DNA from: Chloroflexota bacterium
GTDB lineage: Bacteria; Chloroflexota; Anaerolineae; Aggregatilineales; Phototrophicaceae
DNA length: 64,000 bases
Assembly: GCA_016223085.1 (NCBI GenBank)
Contig: JACRPS010000003.1
Coordinates: 1 to 64,000 of the forward strand
Direction of reading: 5' to 3'
Of the stretch, positions 32,379 to 41,352 are shown piece by piece; within the stretch, counting starts at the first letter, position 1, and each line of letters begins with the position of its first letter. Both the position numbers and the translations under genes were made by a program. The notes under the pieces were generated by a model. It saw only the letters and a program-made list of their open reading frames with translations. It did no database searches and was not told the origin of the DNA.

Positions 32379-32406
32379 GTAGGGACACGGTATACCGTGT
32401 CCCTAC
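32379..32406. repeat. Perfect 28-bp palindrome, GTAGGG...CCCTAC family; bidirectional terminator
   Basis: Arms GTAGGGACACGGTA and its exact complement. It lies between two convergent genes, and its CCCTAC end gives the TAG stop of the minus-strand lipoprotein gene (32403-32405). Confidence 0.85.
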
Positions 32407-33266
32407 GGCGCGACCCCGTTTTGTGAATCTGCCAGCACCAGACACATCTCCCCACCGCGCTGGACGCAGGCCGCGTCGTATTCATATGCGTATACCGGCG
32501 CGTCTGTCCAGTACCCCTGCTCAAACCGCAGCCGGCCATTAAGGCCGCTGTACGTGCCGGACGAGAGAGCCGCCATAACGTCTGGCTCAGGCGAATGCAG
32601 CGCCGCTAGGAGCCAGCCAAAAACATCGTAGGTCAGCGTTGCCAGCAGCCCCGGCGGGGGTACAAACATCCCCATCTGCTGATACCGTTCGGCAAACGCT
32701 GCGTCCGGTAGACGGGCGCTGGAGAGGACTGTAACACCGGCCAACGTTGGCCGCAGCCGCGCGAACTGCGCCAGCGCAAACACGTCGCCACCGGAGAGAG
32801 GTGTATCCAGCCGCGCCGCTTCAGTCACTTCAATGCGCGAGTCAACCGTTAACAGATCATCCAAACGGGGGCTTGCCAGCACAAACACGTTCTCCGTTAT
32901 GGGCTTTGCCCCCCACCACCCCACCACCACGACCGGCAAATTACCACAGGCTCGCAGTGTTTCCACCTCGGTGGCGGCATAGCCCAGCACGACCGCCGCC
33001 TTCACCAGCGGGTCCTGTGCCAGCGCGCGGGCGCGGTCAATGGCGCTGTCCACCGTGCCGCCGTCGTCTACGGCCAGCAATTCTACCGGGGTTTCCGGCC
33101 ACTCCTGAAACGCCAGTTTGGCGGCATACAGCGCGTTATACCCCACTTCCCGATACCGCCCCTCAAACGGCGCCAGCAGCGCAATCCGGCTGATCTCCCC
33201 TGCCTTCGCGCCGACGCAACCCGCTAGAAACAATACCAGGAAAAACGCAGCGCCCCACACCGGCAA
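32403..33266 (-). CDS. Lipoprotein of the periplasmic-binding-protein type
   Basis: The 287-residue product starts with a hydrophobic signal and a lipobox LAGC (Cys17), so it is a lipid-anchored exported protein. After it, ISRIALLAPFEGRYREVGYNALYAAKLAFQEWP is the opening of the type 1 periplasmic-binding fold seen in LivK-like receptors and LpoA-type proteins; VVLGYAATEVETLRACGNLPVVVVGWW and LTYDVFGWLLAALHSP fit later parts. At 287 residues it is shorter than a full LivK domain pair. No ABC permease genes are adjacent, so it may be a sensor or orphan receptor. The stop is inside the palindrome at 32379-32406. Confidence 0.65.
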   Translation of the reverse strand: MPVWGAAFFLVLFLAGCVGAKAGEISRIALLAPFEGRYREVGYNALYAAKLAFQEWPETPVELLAVDDGGTVDSAIDRARALAQDPLVKAAVVLGYAATEVETLRACGNLPVVVVGWWGAKPITENVFVLASPRLDDLLTVDSRIEVTEAARLDTPLSGGDVFALAQFARLRPTLAGVTVLSSARLPDAAFAERYQQMGMFVPPPGLLATLTYDVFGWLLAALHSPEPDVMAALSSGTYSGLNGRLRFEQGYWTDAPVYAYEYDAACVQRGGEMCLVLADSQNGVAP

Positions 33267-33299
33267 TTTTGTACTCGGAACTCGGAACTCGGAACTGTC

Positions 33300-34400
33300 T
33301 TAACACCCATTCTCGACGTGTTCCTCGAACGTCCGCGCAAAGTCGTGATACCCATCACTGCGGCAGTCGGCGCGGAAGTAATAAAAATCGCTGGTTGCCG
33401 GGTACACTGCCGCCTGAATCGCGCTGATGCCGGGGCTGGCAATTGGCCCCGGCGGCAGGCCGTCGTTCAGATAGGTGTTGTACGGCGAAACAACGCTGCT
33501 GTAGTGGTCGGCGGTGATGCGCGGCCACCAGTTCCCGGCGCGGCCAATCGGGTACTGCACCGTCGGGTCGGCCTCCAGCCGCATCCCGTCGCGCAGGCGG
33601 TTGCGGTAGACGCTGGCGATCAGCGGCTGCTCGTCAGCGTGGATAGCCTCGCGCTCGATGATCGAAGCCAGCGTCACCACCTCATACAGCGTCAGACCCT
33701 GTGCCTTTGCGTCTATCGGAATCTGCGGCCCGACGCGCTCCAGAAAGGTGTCGGTCAGGAAATCGCGCAGCCATGCCGGTGTAACCTCTGCCGGAAGCTG
33801 GTAGGTGTCGGGATACATAAAACCTTCAAGGGACGCGCCCGGCGGCAAATCCACCTGCTGCGCGAAGGTAGCAGCCACCGGCGCGCCCGGCCCGACGACG
33901 GCCAGGAAATCGTTGCTGGTGAACGGGAAATACGGGTTATCGTCAATCGCGGCGGCCACTTCTTCCAAGCGCCAGCCTTCCAGAATGCGAAAGGCAAACT
34001 GGCTGTTGCGCGAGTCCGTCAGGGCGTTGGCAATTTCCGGGATAGTCTGCGCCCGGTTGAGGAAATACGTCCCCGCCTCAAGCTGGCGGTCAATGTCATA
34101 CAGCCGCACGTAATCCACAAACAGCCGCGCGTCGGTAATCAGGTTTTGCGCGACCAGATTTTGAGCGATGATGGGCGGGGTATCGCCGGGGTTCACCGTG
34201 AAGCGCAGCGGCGTCGTGTCGGTGCTGACCGCGCGGTTCAGGTCGGCCTGCCGCGACGACAGCGACAAGCGTATCAGCGTCTTTTGCACAAAGTCCACCG
34301 GCTGGCCGCCGGAAATCAGGAACAGCGCGCCCGCGCCGAGGATGCCCAGCAAACCGAGTGTAATGACAGCCAGCAGCAAATATCGAATCGGACGGGCCAA
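33300..34400 (-). CDS. mltG: Endolytic murein transglycosylase MltG
   Basis: MltG cuts nascent peptidoglycan glycan strands at the membrane. The product has one N-terminal membrane helix (YLLLAVITLGLLGILGAGALF), a LysM-like part with FTVNPGDTPPIIAQNLV and the YceG domain with LTLYEVVTLASIIEREA (catalytic Glu), VYRNRL..GMRLEADPTVQY and YNTYLNDGLPPGPIASPG. The start is placed at TTG 34400 because AAGGAG lies six bases upstream; the in-frame ATG 34436 lacks a site and would add 12 residues. Length is then 366. ruvX lies just upstream on the same strand. Confidence 0.92.
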   Translation of the reverse strand: MARPIRYLLLAVITLGLLGILGAGALFLISGGQPVDFVQKTLIRLSLSSRQADLNRAVSTDTTPLRFTVNPGDTPPIIAQNLVAQNLITDARLFVDYVRLYDIDRQLEAGTYFLNRAQTIPEIANALTDSRNSQFAFRILEGWRLEEVAAAIDDNPYFPFTSNDFLAVVGPGAPVAATFAQQVDLPPGASLEGFMYPDTYQLPAEVTPAWLRDFLTDTFLERVGPQIPIDAKAQGLTLYEVVTLASIIEREAIHADEQPLIASVYRNRLRDGMRLEADPTVQYPIGRAGNWWPRITADHYSSVVSPYNTYLNDGLPPGPIASPGISAIQAAVYPATSDFYYFRADCRSDGYHDFARTFEEHVENGC

Positions 34401-34452
34401 GAAATGCTCCTTGTTTGTGTGGACTACACGCGTCATATCCCAACAATACAGG

Positions 34453-34482
34453 GTAGGTGCGGGTTTCGAAACCCGCCCTTAC
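34453..34482. repeat. Palindrome GCGGGTTTCGAAACCCGC in a GTAGG...TTAC frame
   Basis: The inner 18 bases (34459-34476) are a perfect palindrome and the outer bases resemble the GTAGGG family. It lies between mltG and ruvX. Confidence 0.7.
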
Positions 34483-34516
34483 GAGTATACCTGTCAAAAA
34501 GACGGTGCACAGGGGT

Positions 34517-34957
34517 TTATTCGGGCGTGGGGGGCGGCGCGGCCAGACCATCGCGCACCGCGTCGAGGTAACTTTGCAGCATCACCCGCGCCGCCAGATC
34601 GTCAATCGGGTCGCGCATTTTGCGGCGCTGGCGAATCGAGATTTCACGCGCGTCCTGGCTGGTGAGCTGCTCGTCCCACAGCACAATCGGCAGTGGCGTC
34701 GTCGCCTGCAAGCGTTCCACCCAGCGGCGCACCGTGTCTGCCTGCGTGTATTCGCCGGCTTTGGCCTGGTCGTTAAACGGCAGCCCAACGACAATCGCCG
34801 TGACTCGCTGCTCCCGCGCGATGCGATTGATACGCTCGAAATCTTCGGCGTTGGTCGTGCGCTTGATAATCGCCACTTCCCGCGCCACCAGCCCGGAAGC
34901 ATCGCTTACCGCCAGCCCGATGCGCTTCAACCCGTGATCTATACCGAGCAGCCTCAT
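34517..34957 (-). CDS. ruvX: Holliday junction resolvase-like / pre-16S rRNA nuclease
   Basis: YqgF/RuvX is an RNase H-fold nuclease thought to finish the 5' end of 16S rRNA. The 146-residue protein shows MRLLGIDHGLKRIGLAVSD, ITAIVVGLPFND, LWDEQLTSQDARE and IDDLAARVMLQSYLD, with the conserved acidic residues. Its start overlaps the end of the next upstream gene (34954) by four bases, and alaS-ruvX-mltG neighbourhoods are common in bacteria. Confidence 0.94.
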   Translation of the reverse strand: MRLLGIDHGLKRIGLAVSDASGLVAREVAIIKRTTNAEDFERINRIAREQRVTAIVVGLPFNDQAKAGEYTQADTVRRWVERLQATTPLPIVLWDEQLTSQDAREISIRQRRKMRDPIDDLAARVMLQSYLDAVRDGLAAPPPTPE

Positions 34958-36507
34958 GCCTGCGCTTCAATCAGTTGGATGGTGATACGCATCGGCAGCA
35001 GCGGCATCTGCCCGAACCAGTCCGGCGCGACCGTAATGCGCGGCAGCGTACCGTCCGCCTGCTGGATTTCGTTCACCAGATACGCCGTCGCATCATTCAG
35101 TGATTTGCCCGCCAGCCGTTCCCCCAGCGCCGCCGCGTTGATCTGCTGCGTGACCAGACCACTGCCCGTCAGGCTGAAGGTGATGCGTCCCGTGGCAGCG
35201 TCCACGTTGGACACCCCGCCGCGCTCGTAGGTGACCGTCTGCGGCTTGATAAACTGGCCGTCGCCGATCTGGTTCGACATCTGCGCGTAGACAATCTGCC
35301 GTGCGAACTGCTCGTCAACCGCGATGGCTTCCACCACTGCCCGCATCGTCAGCGACAGCGTATCGGCCACGTCGCCCGGCTGCGCGCTGAAGGTTGTCCA
35401 GTCGCTGCGTTCTTCGGCAATCCGCACCGTTTCGAGGATGATAAACTGCGTGTCGCTTAAACGCGGCTCCATTTCCAGATACGCCCGCGCCTGAAGCTGC
35501 TGCCGCAGCGTCGCCAGCAGGCGTTCCTGGTCATCTTCGCTGACCACGCGTTGCGCCCGTGCCGTACCGCCCGACGTGGGTGCAACGTTGCGCACGCTCA
35601 CGCGGTCCGCCAGTGGGCCGATCACCGTGTTAATCAGACCGCTTTCAACGTTGCCCGCTTCGCCCTGCGAGGTTGGCAGGGCTTCAATCGGCACTTCAAT
35701 CTGCAACCCCAGCCCGGCGGCCAGTTCCGCGCTGGCCGTCGTGCGGAACTGTATCGGCGTGCCCGCGCTGGTGATGACAATCGTGCCGGCAGGAATCGTG
35801 ACCGCCTGGTTGGTCTGGTTGATGAACACCACCGAGCCGGTCGCCAGCGTTTCGCCCAGGTCCTGCGTGCCGGTCGTTTCAATCGTGCCGCTGTCTTCGA
35901 TCTGGGCACTCAGCTTGATCGCCGGAATCAGCCGGTTTTCCACGTCTACCGTTTGCAGGTTTGGGTCGGCGGTGATATCGGCTTCCACTTCAAGACGGCT
36001 TTGTGCCGGCGTCAGCGTGACGACGGCGCTGGGCAGCACGAGAAAAGCCGCGCCACCCAGGACGGCCAGCACGATCAGCAGCGCCAGCAGCCGCCCGACG
36101 AAACGCCAGCGCCGCGAGCGCGGTTCACCCCGCACCCGGCTGGCGACTTCCATCAGTTCGTCCGGTTCGGGTTCGCTGTCTGGCCGCTGGAAGCGGGTGG
36201 TGAACACCTTCGCCCGCCCGCGTTTCCAGCGCCCGCGTTCGCTGGCGCCGATGGTTTCAAAAGTGCTGATGTTCAGTTCTTCGGCGTGTTTCATCACTTC
36301 CGGGTCATGCGTCACCAGCGCCAGCCGGATGGCGCGGCGCATCGCTTCTCGCTGAATCAGCACCAGGTCGAGCTTGCGGGTGAGGACCGTGCCTTCCTCC
36401 GGCCAGATCAGCAGGACACGCTTGCCCCGCAGGAACGATAGCCGGTCACGGACGGACGCCGCGTCTTCACCCGCTTCAAGCTGAATGTAATCCGGTCGGT
36501 CTGCCAT
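34954..36507 (-). CDS. Membrane protein with baseplate-J-like extracellular part
   Basis: A 517-residue protein. Residues 1-115 look cytoplasmic (VRDRLSFLRGKRVLLIWPEEGTVLTRKLDLVLIQREAMR), one membrane helix lies near residues 137-160 (LLALLIVLAVLGGAAFLVLP), and the outer part is rich in beta strands: VVTLTPAQSRLEVEADITADP, ATGSVVFINQTNQAVTIPAGTIVIT, IQFRTTASAELAAGLG. The Val-rich pattern with VPAGTxV..TxxG recalls the baseplate J/gp47-like repeat as annotated in other Chloroflexota, but no phage genes are near. The function is unknown. It lies in a tight block alaS - this gene - ruvX - mltG, each nearly touching, suggesting an envelope-related role. Confidence 0.6.
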   Translation of the reverse strand: MADRPDYIQLEAGEDAASVRDRLSFLRGKRVLLIWPEEGTVLTRKLDLVLIQREAMRRAIRLALVTHDPEVMKHAEELNISTFETIGASERGRWKRGRAKVFTTRFQRPDSEPEPDELMEVASRVRGEPRSRRWRFVGRLLALLIVLAVLGGAAFLVLPSAVVTLTPAQSRLEVEADITADPNLQTVDVENRLIPAIKLSAQIEDSGTIETTGTQDLGETLATGSVVFINQTNQAVTIPAGTIVITSAGTPIQFRTTASAELAAGLGLQIEVPIEALPTSQGEAGNVESGLINTVIGPLADRVSVRNVAPTSGGTARAQRVVSEDDQERLLATLRQQLQARAYLEMEPRLSDTQFIILETVRIAEERSDWTTFSAQPGDVADTLSLTMRAVVEAIAVDEQFARQIVYAQMSNQIGDGQFIKPQTVTYERGGVSNVDAATGRITFSLTGSGLVTQQINAAALGERLAGKSLNDATAYLVNEIQQADGTLPRITVAPDWFGQMPLLPMRITIQLIEAQA

Positions 36508-39215
36508 TAGCCTTTATGGTTTTTAGCGATGAGTTCGCGCGCTTTGTCGAGCGCCGCTGGCAGCCGGCTGGCGTCCTTGCCTCCTGCCTGCGCCAGGTTG
36601 GGACGTCCACCGCCGCCACCGCCCACCACCGCCGCGATCTCTTTAACCAGGTTGCCGGCATGTAAACCCTGTTTGGTCAGGTCATCGGTGACGGCCACCA
36701 GCAGTTGCGGCTTGCCGTCTACCACGCTGCCCAGCACCATCACACCGCTGCTGACCTTGTTACGGAACCAGTCGGACATTTCGCGCAGGTTTTCCATCGT
36801 CAGGCCGTCCAGGCTGGCAACCAGCGCCGGGACGCCGTTGATGGTTTCCAGATTCGCCACCATCTGATTAAAGGTACTACGGGCGATCTCCCGTTGCAAC
36901 TGCTGCATCTGCTTGCGGGTGGCCGCCAGTTCTTCCTGCAGCGCTTCCACCCGGTCGGCCACCTGCTCCGGCGTTGTACCCAGCCGCTGCGCGATTTCGC
37001 CCAGCGTGTGCCGCGTCCGCTGGATGTACTCCACGGCCCCGCGCCCGGTCAGCGCCTCTACGCGGCGGATGCCCGCGCTCACGCTGCCCTCGCTGACGAT
37101 CACAAACGGCCCGATCTCGCCGGTTTCGTGGACGTGCACGCCGCCGCACAGTTCGTAGCTGTAGCGGTCGCCGTTGTCGGCTACCACAATCGTCCGCACC
37201 CGGTCGCCGTACTTTTCGCCAAACAGCGCCATTGCGCCTTCCTGCCGCGCCTGCGCCAGCGATTTTTCTTCGGCCTGAACCGGGTAATTTTTGAGGATAA
37301 CCTCGTTCACCTGGGCTTCGATGTCCGCGATTTCTTCTGGCGTCAGCTTTTCGTTATGCACGAAGTCAAAGCGCAGCCGGTCCGGCGCCACCAGCGAGCC
37401 GCGCTGCTGGACGTGAGTGCCCAGCCGCCCGCGCAGCGCCGCGTGCAGCAGGTGTGTGCCGGTGTGGTTGCGCGTGATGTCCGCGCGCCGTTCGGCGTCC
37501 ACTTCCGCCCGCGCCGGGTCGCCCTCGCGCGGCGTGCCTTCGATCACTTCGCCGACGTGGACGATCAGGCCGCCGACCGGCTGTTTCATGTCCTCGACTT
37601 CGATCTCCCAGCCGTCGCCGCTGATTCTGCCGGTATCGCTGATCTGGCCGCCCGCTTCGACGTAAAACGGCGTTTTACCGAGCACCACCTCGACCTTTTC
37701 CCCGGCCATCACGCTGTCCACGCGCTGACCGTCGCGGAACAGCGCCAGCACACGGTCGTCTACCGTTGTTGGGCCGTATGGCTGGTACAGTACACCTCTA
37801 TCGCCCACCAGTTTGGCCGCTTTCAACTGTTTCAGCGTGTCGCCGTACAGTTCCGCCAGGTCAATTTCGCCCATGGCCTGGCCGCCGCCGCTGACTTCCG
37901 CGTGGCGCGCTTCTTCCTCGTTGAAGCCGCGCATGTCCACGCTGAAGCCGCGCTCGCCGGCGATGTCCTGAATCACCTGAATCGGCAGGCCGAGCGTGGC
38001 CTTCAGATAAAACGCTACCCGCCCCGGCAGTTCGGTTTTGCCGTTCTGCTGGAGCATGTCGAGTTCGGCTTCCAGTTCGCTCAGGCCGCGATCCAGTGTC
38101 CGGTGGAAGCGGATTTCTTCCTGCGTGATCGTCTTTTTGATCGCGTCAGCGCGTTCCACCAGTTCGGTATAATGCCCGCCCATGATGTCAATCACGGTCT
38201 GCGCCACTTCCGCCAGGAACGGCTGGTTGAAGCCCAGCTTCGCGCCAAACCGTGACGCCCGCCGGATCACCAGCCGGCACACCGAGTCGCGCCCTTTCGC
38301 GCCGGGCAGTACCCCGTCGGCGATCAGGAACACCGCCGCCCGCATGTGGTCGGCAATCACGCGGTACGGCACGATGTTCGCGTCGCGTTTGGCGTCGCTC
38401 TGGCCGGTCAGTTCCTGCGTCCTGAGGATGATCGGCATGAACAGGTCGGTTTCGTAGTTTGACTGGACGCCGTTGACCACGCTCAGGATGCGTTCCAGCC
38501 CCATGCCGGTATCCACACCGGGTGCGGGCAGCGGCACGTCGTACTGGCCGGTGTGGTCGGGGTCAGGCTGTGTCCGGTTGAACTGCATGAACACCAGATT
38601 CCACAGTTCGAGGAAGCGGTCATCTTCCGCTTCCAGCGACGGGATAATGTTGTCCATCCCGCGCTCCGGGTATTTGTCCCAGTGCAGTTCGCTGGTCGGG
38701 CCGCACGGCCCGGTTTCCGCCATCTGCCAGAAGTTGGTTTTGGCGCCCAGCCGCGCCACGCGCCGGGGGTCAACCCCGATCTCATTTACCCAGATGTTAT
38801 AGGCTTCGTCGTCGTTGTGGTACACCGTGAACGCCAGCCGGTCCGCCGGCAGGCCATAGACTTCCGTCAGCAGCGTATAGGCGAACTTAATCGCATCGCG
38901 TTTGAAATAATCGCCGAAGCTGAAGTTGCCGAGCATCTCGAAGAACGTGTGGTGGCGCGGCGACGGACCGACTGTTTCCAGATCGTTATGTTTTCCCGAC
39001 ACCCTTAGACACTTTTGCGAGGTGGTAGCTCTCTTATAAGGGCGCTTGTCCAGACCCAGAAACACATCCTTAAACTGCACCATGCCTGCATTGGTGAACA
39101 GCAGCGTTGGGTCATTCGACGGGATGAGCGACGACGACGGCACCTGCTGGTGTCCCATTTCTTCAAAGTAATCTAAAAATGCCTGGCGCGCTTCGGCGCT
39201 GGTCATTGCTCTCAT
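36507..39215 (-). CDS. alaS: Alanyl-tRNA synthetase
   Basis: AlaRS charges tRNA-Ala and clears mischarged tRNA. The 902-residue product opens MTSAEARQAFLDYFEEMGHQQVPSSSLIPSNDPTLLFTNAGM, has the class II motifs, the editing-domain motif RNHTGTHLLHAALRGRLG with the distal CGGVHVHETGEIG, and the C-terminal C-Ala domain ending VGGGGGGRPNLAQAGGKDASRLPAAL. All parts are complete. Start ATG 39215 is assumed; ATG 39206 is three codons later. It begins the minus-strand block running to mltG. Confidence 0.97.
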   Translation of the reverse strand: MRAMTSAEARQAFLDYFEEMGHQQVPSSSLIPSNDPTLLFTNAGMVQFKDVFLGLDKRPYKRATTSQKCLRVSGKHNDLETVGPSPRHHTFFEMLGNFSFGDYFKRDAIKFAYTLLTEVYGLPADRLAFTVYHNDDEAYNIWVNEIGVDPRRVARLGAKTNFWQMAETGPCGPTSELHWDKYPERGMDNIIPSLEAEDDRFLELWNLVFMQFNRTQPDPDHTGQYDVPLPAPGVDTGMGLERILSVVNGVQSNYETDLFMPIILRTQELTGQSDAKRDANIVPYRVIADHMRAAVFLIADGVLPGAKGRDSVCRLVIRRASRFGAKLGFNQPFLAEVAQTVIDIMGGHYTELVERADAIKKTITQEEIRFHRTLDRGLSELEAELDMLQQNGKTELPGRVAFYLKATLGLPIQVIQDIAGERGFSVDMRGFNEEEARHAEVSGGGQAMGEIDLAELYGDTLKQLKAAKLVGDRGVLYQPYGPTTVDDRVLALFRDGQRVDSVMAGEKVEVVLGKTPFYVEAGGQISDTGRISGDGWEIEVEDMKQPVGGLIVHVGEVIEGTPREGDPARAEVDAERRADITRNHTGTHLLHAALRGRLGTHVQQRGSLVAPDRLRFDFVHNEKLTPEEIADIEAQVNEVILKNYPVQAEEKSLAQARQEGAMALFGEKYGDRVRTIVVADNGDRYSYELCGGVHVHETGEIGPFVIVSEGSVSAGIRRVEALTGRGAVEYIQRTRHTLGEIAQRLGTTPEQVADRVEALQEELAATRKQMQQLQREIARSTFNQMVANLETINGVPALVASLDGLTMENLREMSDWFRNKVSSGVMVLGSVVDGKPQLLVAVTDDLTKQGLHAGNLVKEIAAVVGGGGGGRPNLAQAGGKDASRLPAALDKARELIAKNHKG

Positions 39216-39257
39216 GACAGCCGGTTATCCTTGCTTATTCGGTGGTAATCCCCCAAA

Positions 39258-39286
39258 ATTATAGTGGGTGCGGGAAGGGTTCACAA
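39258..39286 (-). promoter_or_regulatory. Promoter of alaS
   Basis: On the minus strand a -10 TATAAT (39258-39263) and a -35-like TTGTGA (39281-39286) are 17 bases apart, about 45 bases before the alaS start. Confidence 0.55.
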
Positions 39287-39314
39287 GGGATAGGATGACA
39301 CGACCGATACAGCG

Positions 39315-39320
39315 TATAAT
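39315..39320 (+). promoter_or_regulatory. Likely -10 element for the HNH module
   Basis: TATAAT lies 28 bases before ATG 39348. No good -35 is seen; AGAGGATAA supplies the ribosome site. Confidence 0.4.
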
Positions 39321-39347
39321 CCAGTAAGAAGCGAGAGGATAAACTGA

Positions 39348-39599
39348 ATGGCAGCATCGGACATTGTCTCTGTTTACGATGAGTTTCTGGAATACCTGGC
39401 ACAGCAGGCGACGCCTGAGCAAATTCTGGCATTTAAGGCATCTGAAGCCGCTCAACGTCGCGCTGATGAGCTAACCGAACGTAACAAGGCGGGAACACTG
39501 ACGCCGGATGAAGCCTACGAGCTTGAGCAGATGCTACGCTTTAACCGCTTGGTTTCTCGGCTGAAAGCAAAAGCTGTGAAGGCATTACGTCAGCCGTGA
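39348..39599 (+). CDS. Small protein of unknown function, HNH partner
   Basis: An 83-residue, helical, charged protein (VYDEFLEYLAQQATPEQILAFKASEAAQRRADEL and LTPDEAYELEQMLRFNRLVSRLKAKA). Its stop overlaps the GTG start of the HNH gene, so they are translated together. Such small helical proteins often precede HNH genes in cyanobacteria and Chloroflexota; I know no function for them. An antitoxin- or immunity-like role is a guess. Confidence 0.65.
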   Translation: MAASDIVSVYDEFLEYLAQQATPEQILAFKASEAAQRRADELTERNKAGTLTPDEAYELEQMLRFNRLVSRLKAKAVKALRQP

Positions 39600-40000
39600 G
39601 TCAGATTCCTAATTCGATACGCTACCAAGTGCGACAGCGAGCGAATAAACGTTGTGAATATTGCGGCTTGCCGGAAGGTTTTAGTTTCTATGGCCACCAG
39701 GTAGACCATATCATCTCGGTAAAACACAAAGATTCGTCAGATTTAAACAATCTCGCTTGGGCTTGTTTTGACTGTAACAACACCAAAGGCAGTGATGTTG
39801 CCGCCTATGATGATGAGACGGGACAGCTTGTACCGTTGTTTAATCCTCGAACACAAAGTTGGAATGAACATTTTGATTTAGATGGGGCAATAATTGTTGG
39901 GATAACCGCCATTGGTCGGGCAACTGTATCATTTCTCAAGCTGAATCGAGACGAACAGGTAAACACACGAAGCGACCTAGTCGAAATCGGCCTCTGGTAA
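39596..40000 (+). CDS. HNH endonuclease
   Basis: A 134-residue protein with the HNH zinc-ribbon form: CEYCGLPE (residues 20-23), HQVDHIISVKHKDSSDLNNLAWACFDCNNTKGSD with the catalytic DH and Asn and the second CxxC. Start GTG 39596 overlaps the previous stop (GTGA). Unlike McrA-type full enzymes it has no specificity domain. It could be part of a small mobile or defence pair; base composition is more AT-rich than its alaS and tyrS neighbours, hinting at transfer. Confidence 0.85.
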   Translation: MSQIPNSIRYQVRQRANKRCEYCGLPEGFSFYGHQVDHIISVKHKDSSDLNNLAWACFDCNNTKGSDVAAYDDETGQLVPLFNPRTQSWNEHFDLDGAIIVGITAIGRATVSFLKLNRDEQVNTRSDLVEIGLW

Positions 40001-40063
40001 TTCCCCCTGTTCGTGTATACTCTTTGAACTTCGGCCTACCCAAATTATTCAGGACAACCTTTT

Positions 40064-41311
40064 ATGCCATCCATTGACGAGCAAGTCGAAATCCTCATGT
40101 CGGGCGCGGAGTACGGCGACCCGCAAATCAAGGAAAATATGACGCGTGAACTGCGCGAACGCCTGATCGAGTCGGAGAAAACCGGGCGACCGCTGAAGGT
40201 CTACTGCGGCTACGACCCGCGCACGTCCGATCTGCACCTGGGGCACACCATCACCATGCGCAAGCTGCGCCAGTTCCAGGACTTCGGCCATGACGTGACG
40301 TTTTTGGTCGGCACGTTTACCAGCCTGATCGGCGATCCCTCCGACAAGGACAAGGCGCGCGACCAGTTGACCCGCGAGCAGGTCGAGGAAAACGCCCGCA
40401 CCTACGCCGAGCAGGCGTTTAAAATCCTCGACCGCGAACGCACCCGCGTCCGCTTTAACGACGAATGGCTGTCTACGCTCGATTTTGCCGACATCATCCG
40501 GCTGGCGAGCAACTTCACGGTGCAGCAGTTTTTGGTGCGCGAGAACTTCAAAAAGCGCCTGGACGCGGGCGAACCGATCTACCTGCACGAGATGTTCTAC
40601 GGCTTGATGCAGGGGTACGACGCTGTTGCCCAGGAAACCGATGTGCAGGTCGGCGGGCAGGACCAACTCTTTAACATCCTCGTCGCCGGGCGCAAACTGC
40701 AGGAGGCGATGGGACAGCGGCCACAGGTGGCAATCATCATGGGCGAAAGCCTGCCCGGCACGGACGGCGAGATCAAGATGAGCAAGAGCCTGGGCAATCA
40801 CATCCCGATTCTGTCCGAGCCGTTTGACATGTTTGGCAAGGTGATGAGCGTGCCGGACAAGGCGCTGCTGATCTACCACAAGCTGCTGCTGGGCTGGACG
40901 CCGCAGCAGTTGGCCGACCTGAAGAATGGCCTCGAAACCGGCGTACTGCATCCCAACACCGAGAAAATGCGGCTGGCGCGCACGCTGGTTAGCATCTTCC
41001 ACAGCCCGGAAGCCGCCGAAGCCGCGCAGAAGAAGTGGGACGAGGTGTTCCGCAGTCACGGCGGCCTGCCCACCGACATGCCGCAGGAAGTGCTGTCGAG
41101 TGAGGAGCGCGTGGTGGACATCCTGCGCCGGCTGAATATGGTTGCCAGCGGCGGCGAGGCCAAGCGCCTGATGGAGCAGAAGGGCATCCGCCTGAATGAA
41201 CTGCCGGTGACCGACCCGCAGGCGGTTATCACCCGCGACATGCTGCCCGCCGTGTTACAGGTCGGCAAGCGCAAGTTCGTGCGGCTCGTCAGCCCGACCG
41301 ATGGGAAATAG
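40064..41311 (+). CDS. tyrS: Tyrosyl-tRNA synthetase
   Basis: TyrRS charges tRNA-Tyr. In 415 residues: class I HIGH-type motif HLGH, the tyrosine pocket VCGYDP-like YCGYDPRTSDLHLG, GYDAVAQETDVQVGGQDQLFNIL, the KMSKS motif IKMSKSLGN, and a C-terminal S4 RNA-binding domain (RLNMVASGGEAKRLMEQKGIRLN). This is the TyrZ-like long-linker form. A perfect hairpin follows the stop. Confidence 0.96.
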   Translation: MPSIDEQVEILMSGAEYGDPQIKENMTRELRERLIESEKTGRPLKVYCGYDPRTSDLHLGHTITMRKLRQFQDFGHDVTFLVGTFTSLIGDPSDKDKARDQLTREQVEENARTYAEQAFKILDRERTRVRFNDEWLSTLDFADIIRLASNFTVQQFLVRENFKKRLDAGEPIYLHEMFYGLMQGYDAVAQETDVQVGGQDQLFNILVAGRKLQEAMGQRPQVAIIMGESLPGTDGEIKMSKSLGNHIPILSEPFDMFGKVMSVPDKALLIYHKLLLGWTPQQLADLKNGLETGVLHPNTEKMRLARTLVSIFHSPEAAEAAQKKWDEVFRSHGGLPTDMPQEVLSSEERVVDILRRLNMVASGGEAKRLMEQKGIRLNELPVTDPQAVITRDMLPAVLQVGKRKFVRLVSPTDGK

Positions 41312-41320
41312 CGAGATCAA

Positions 41321-41349
41321 AAACGGGGTCAGCATGTGACCCCGTTTCG
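41321..41349 (+). terminator. Intrinsic terminator of tyrS
   Basis: AAACGGGGTCA (41321-41331) and TGACCCCGTTT (41337-41347) pair perfectly around the loop GCATG, ten bases after the tyrS stop, with a T-rich flank. Confidence 0.8.
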
Positions 41350-41352
41350 TTT

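Noticed and set aside
40016-40021. TATACT as tyrS promoter
   Set aside because: No acceptable -35 or extended -10 is found at the right distance; left unannotated.
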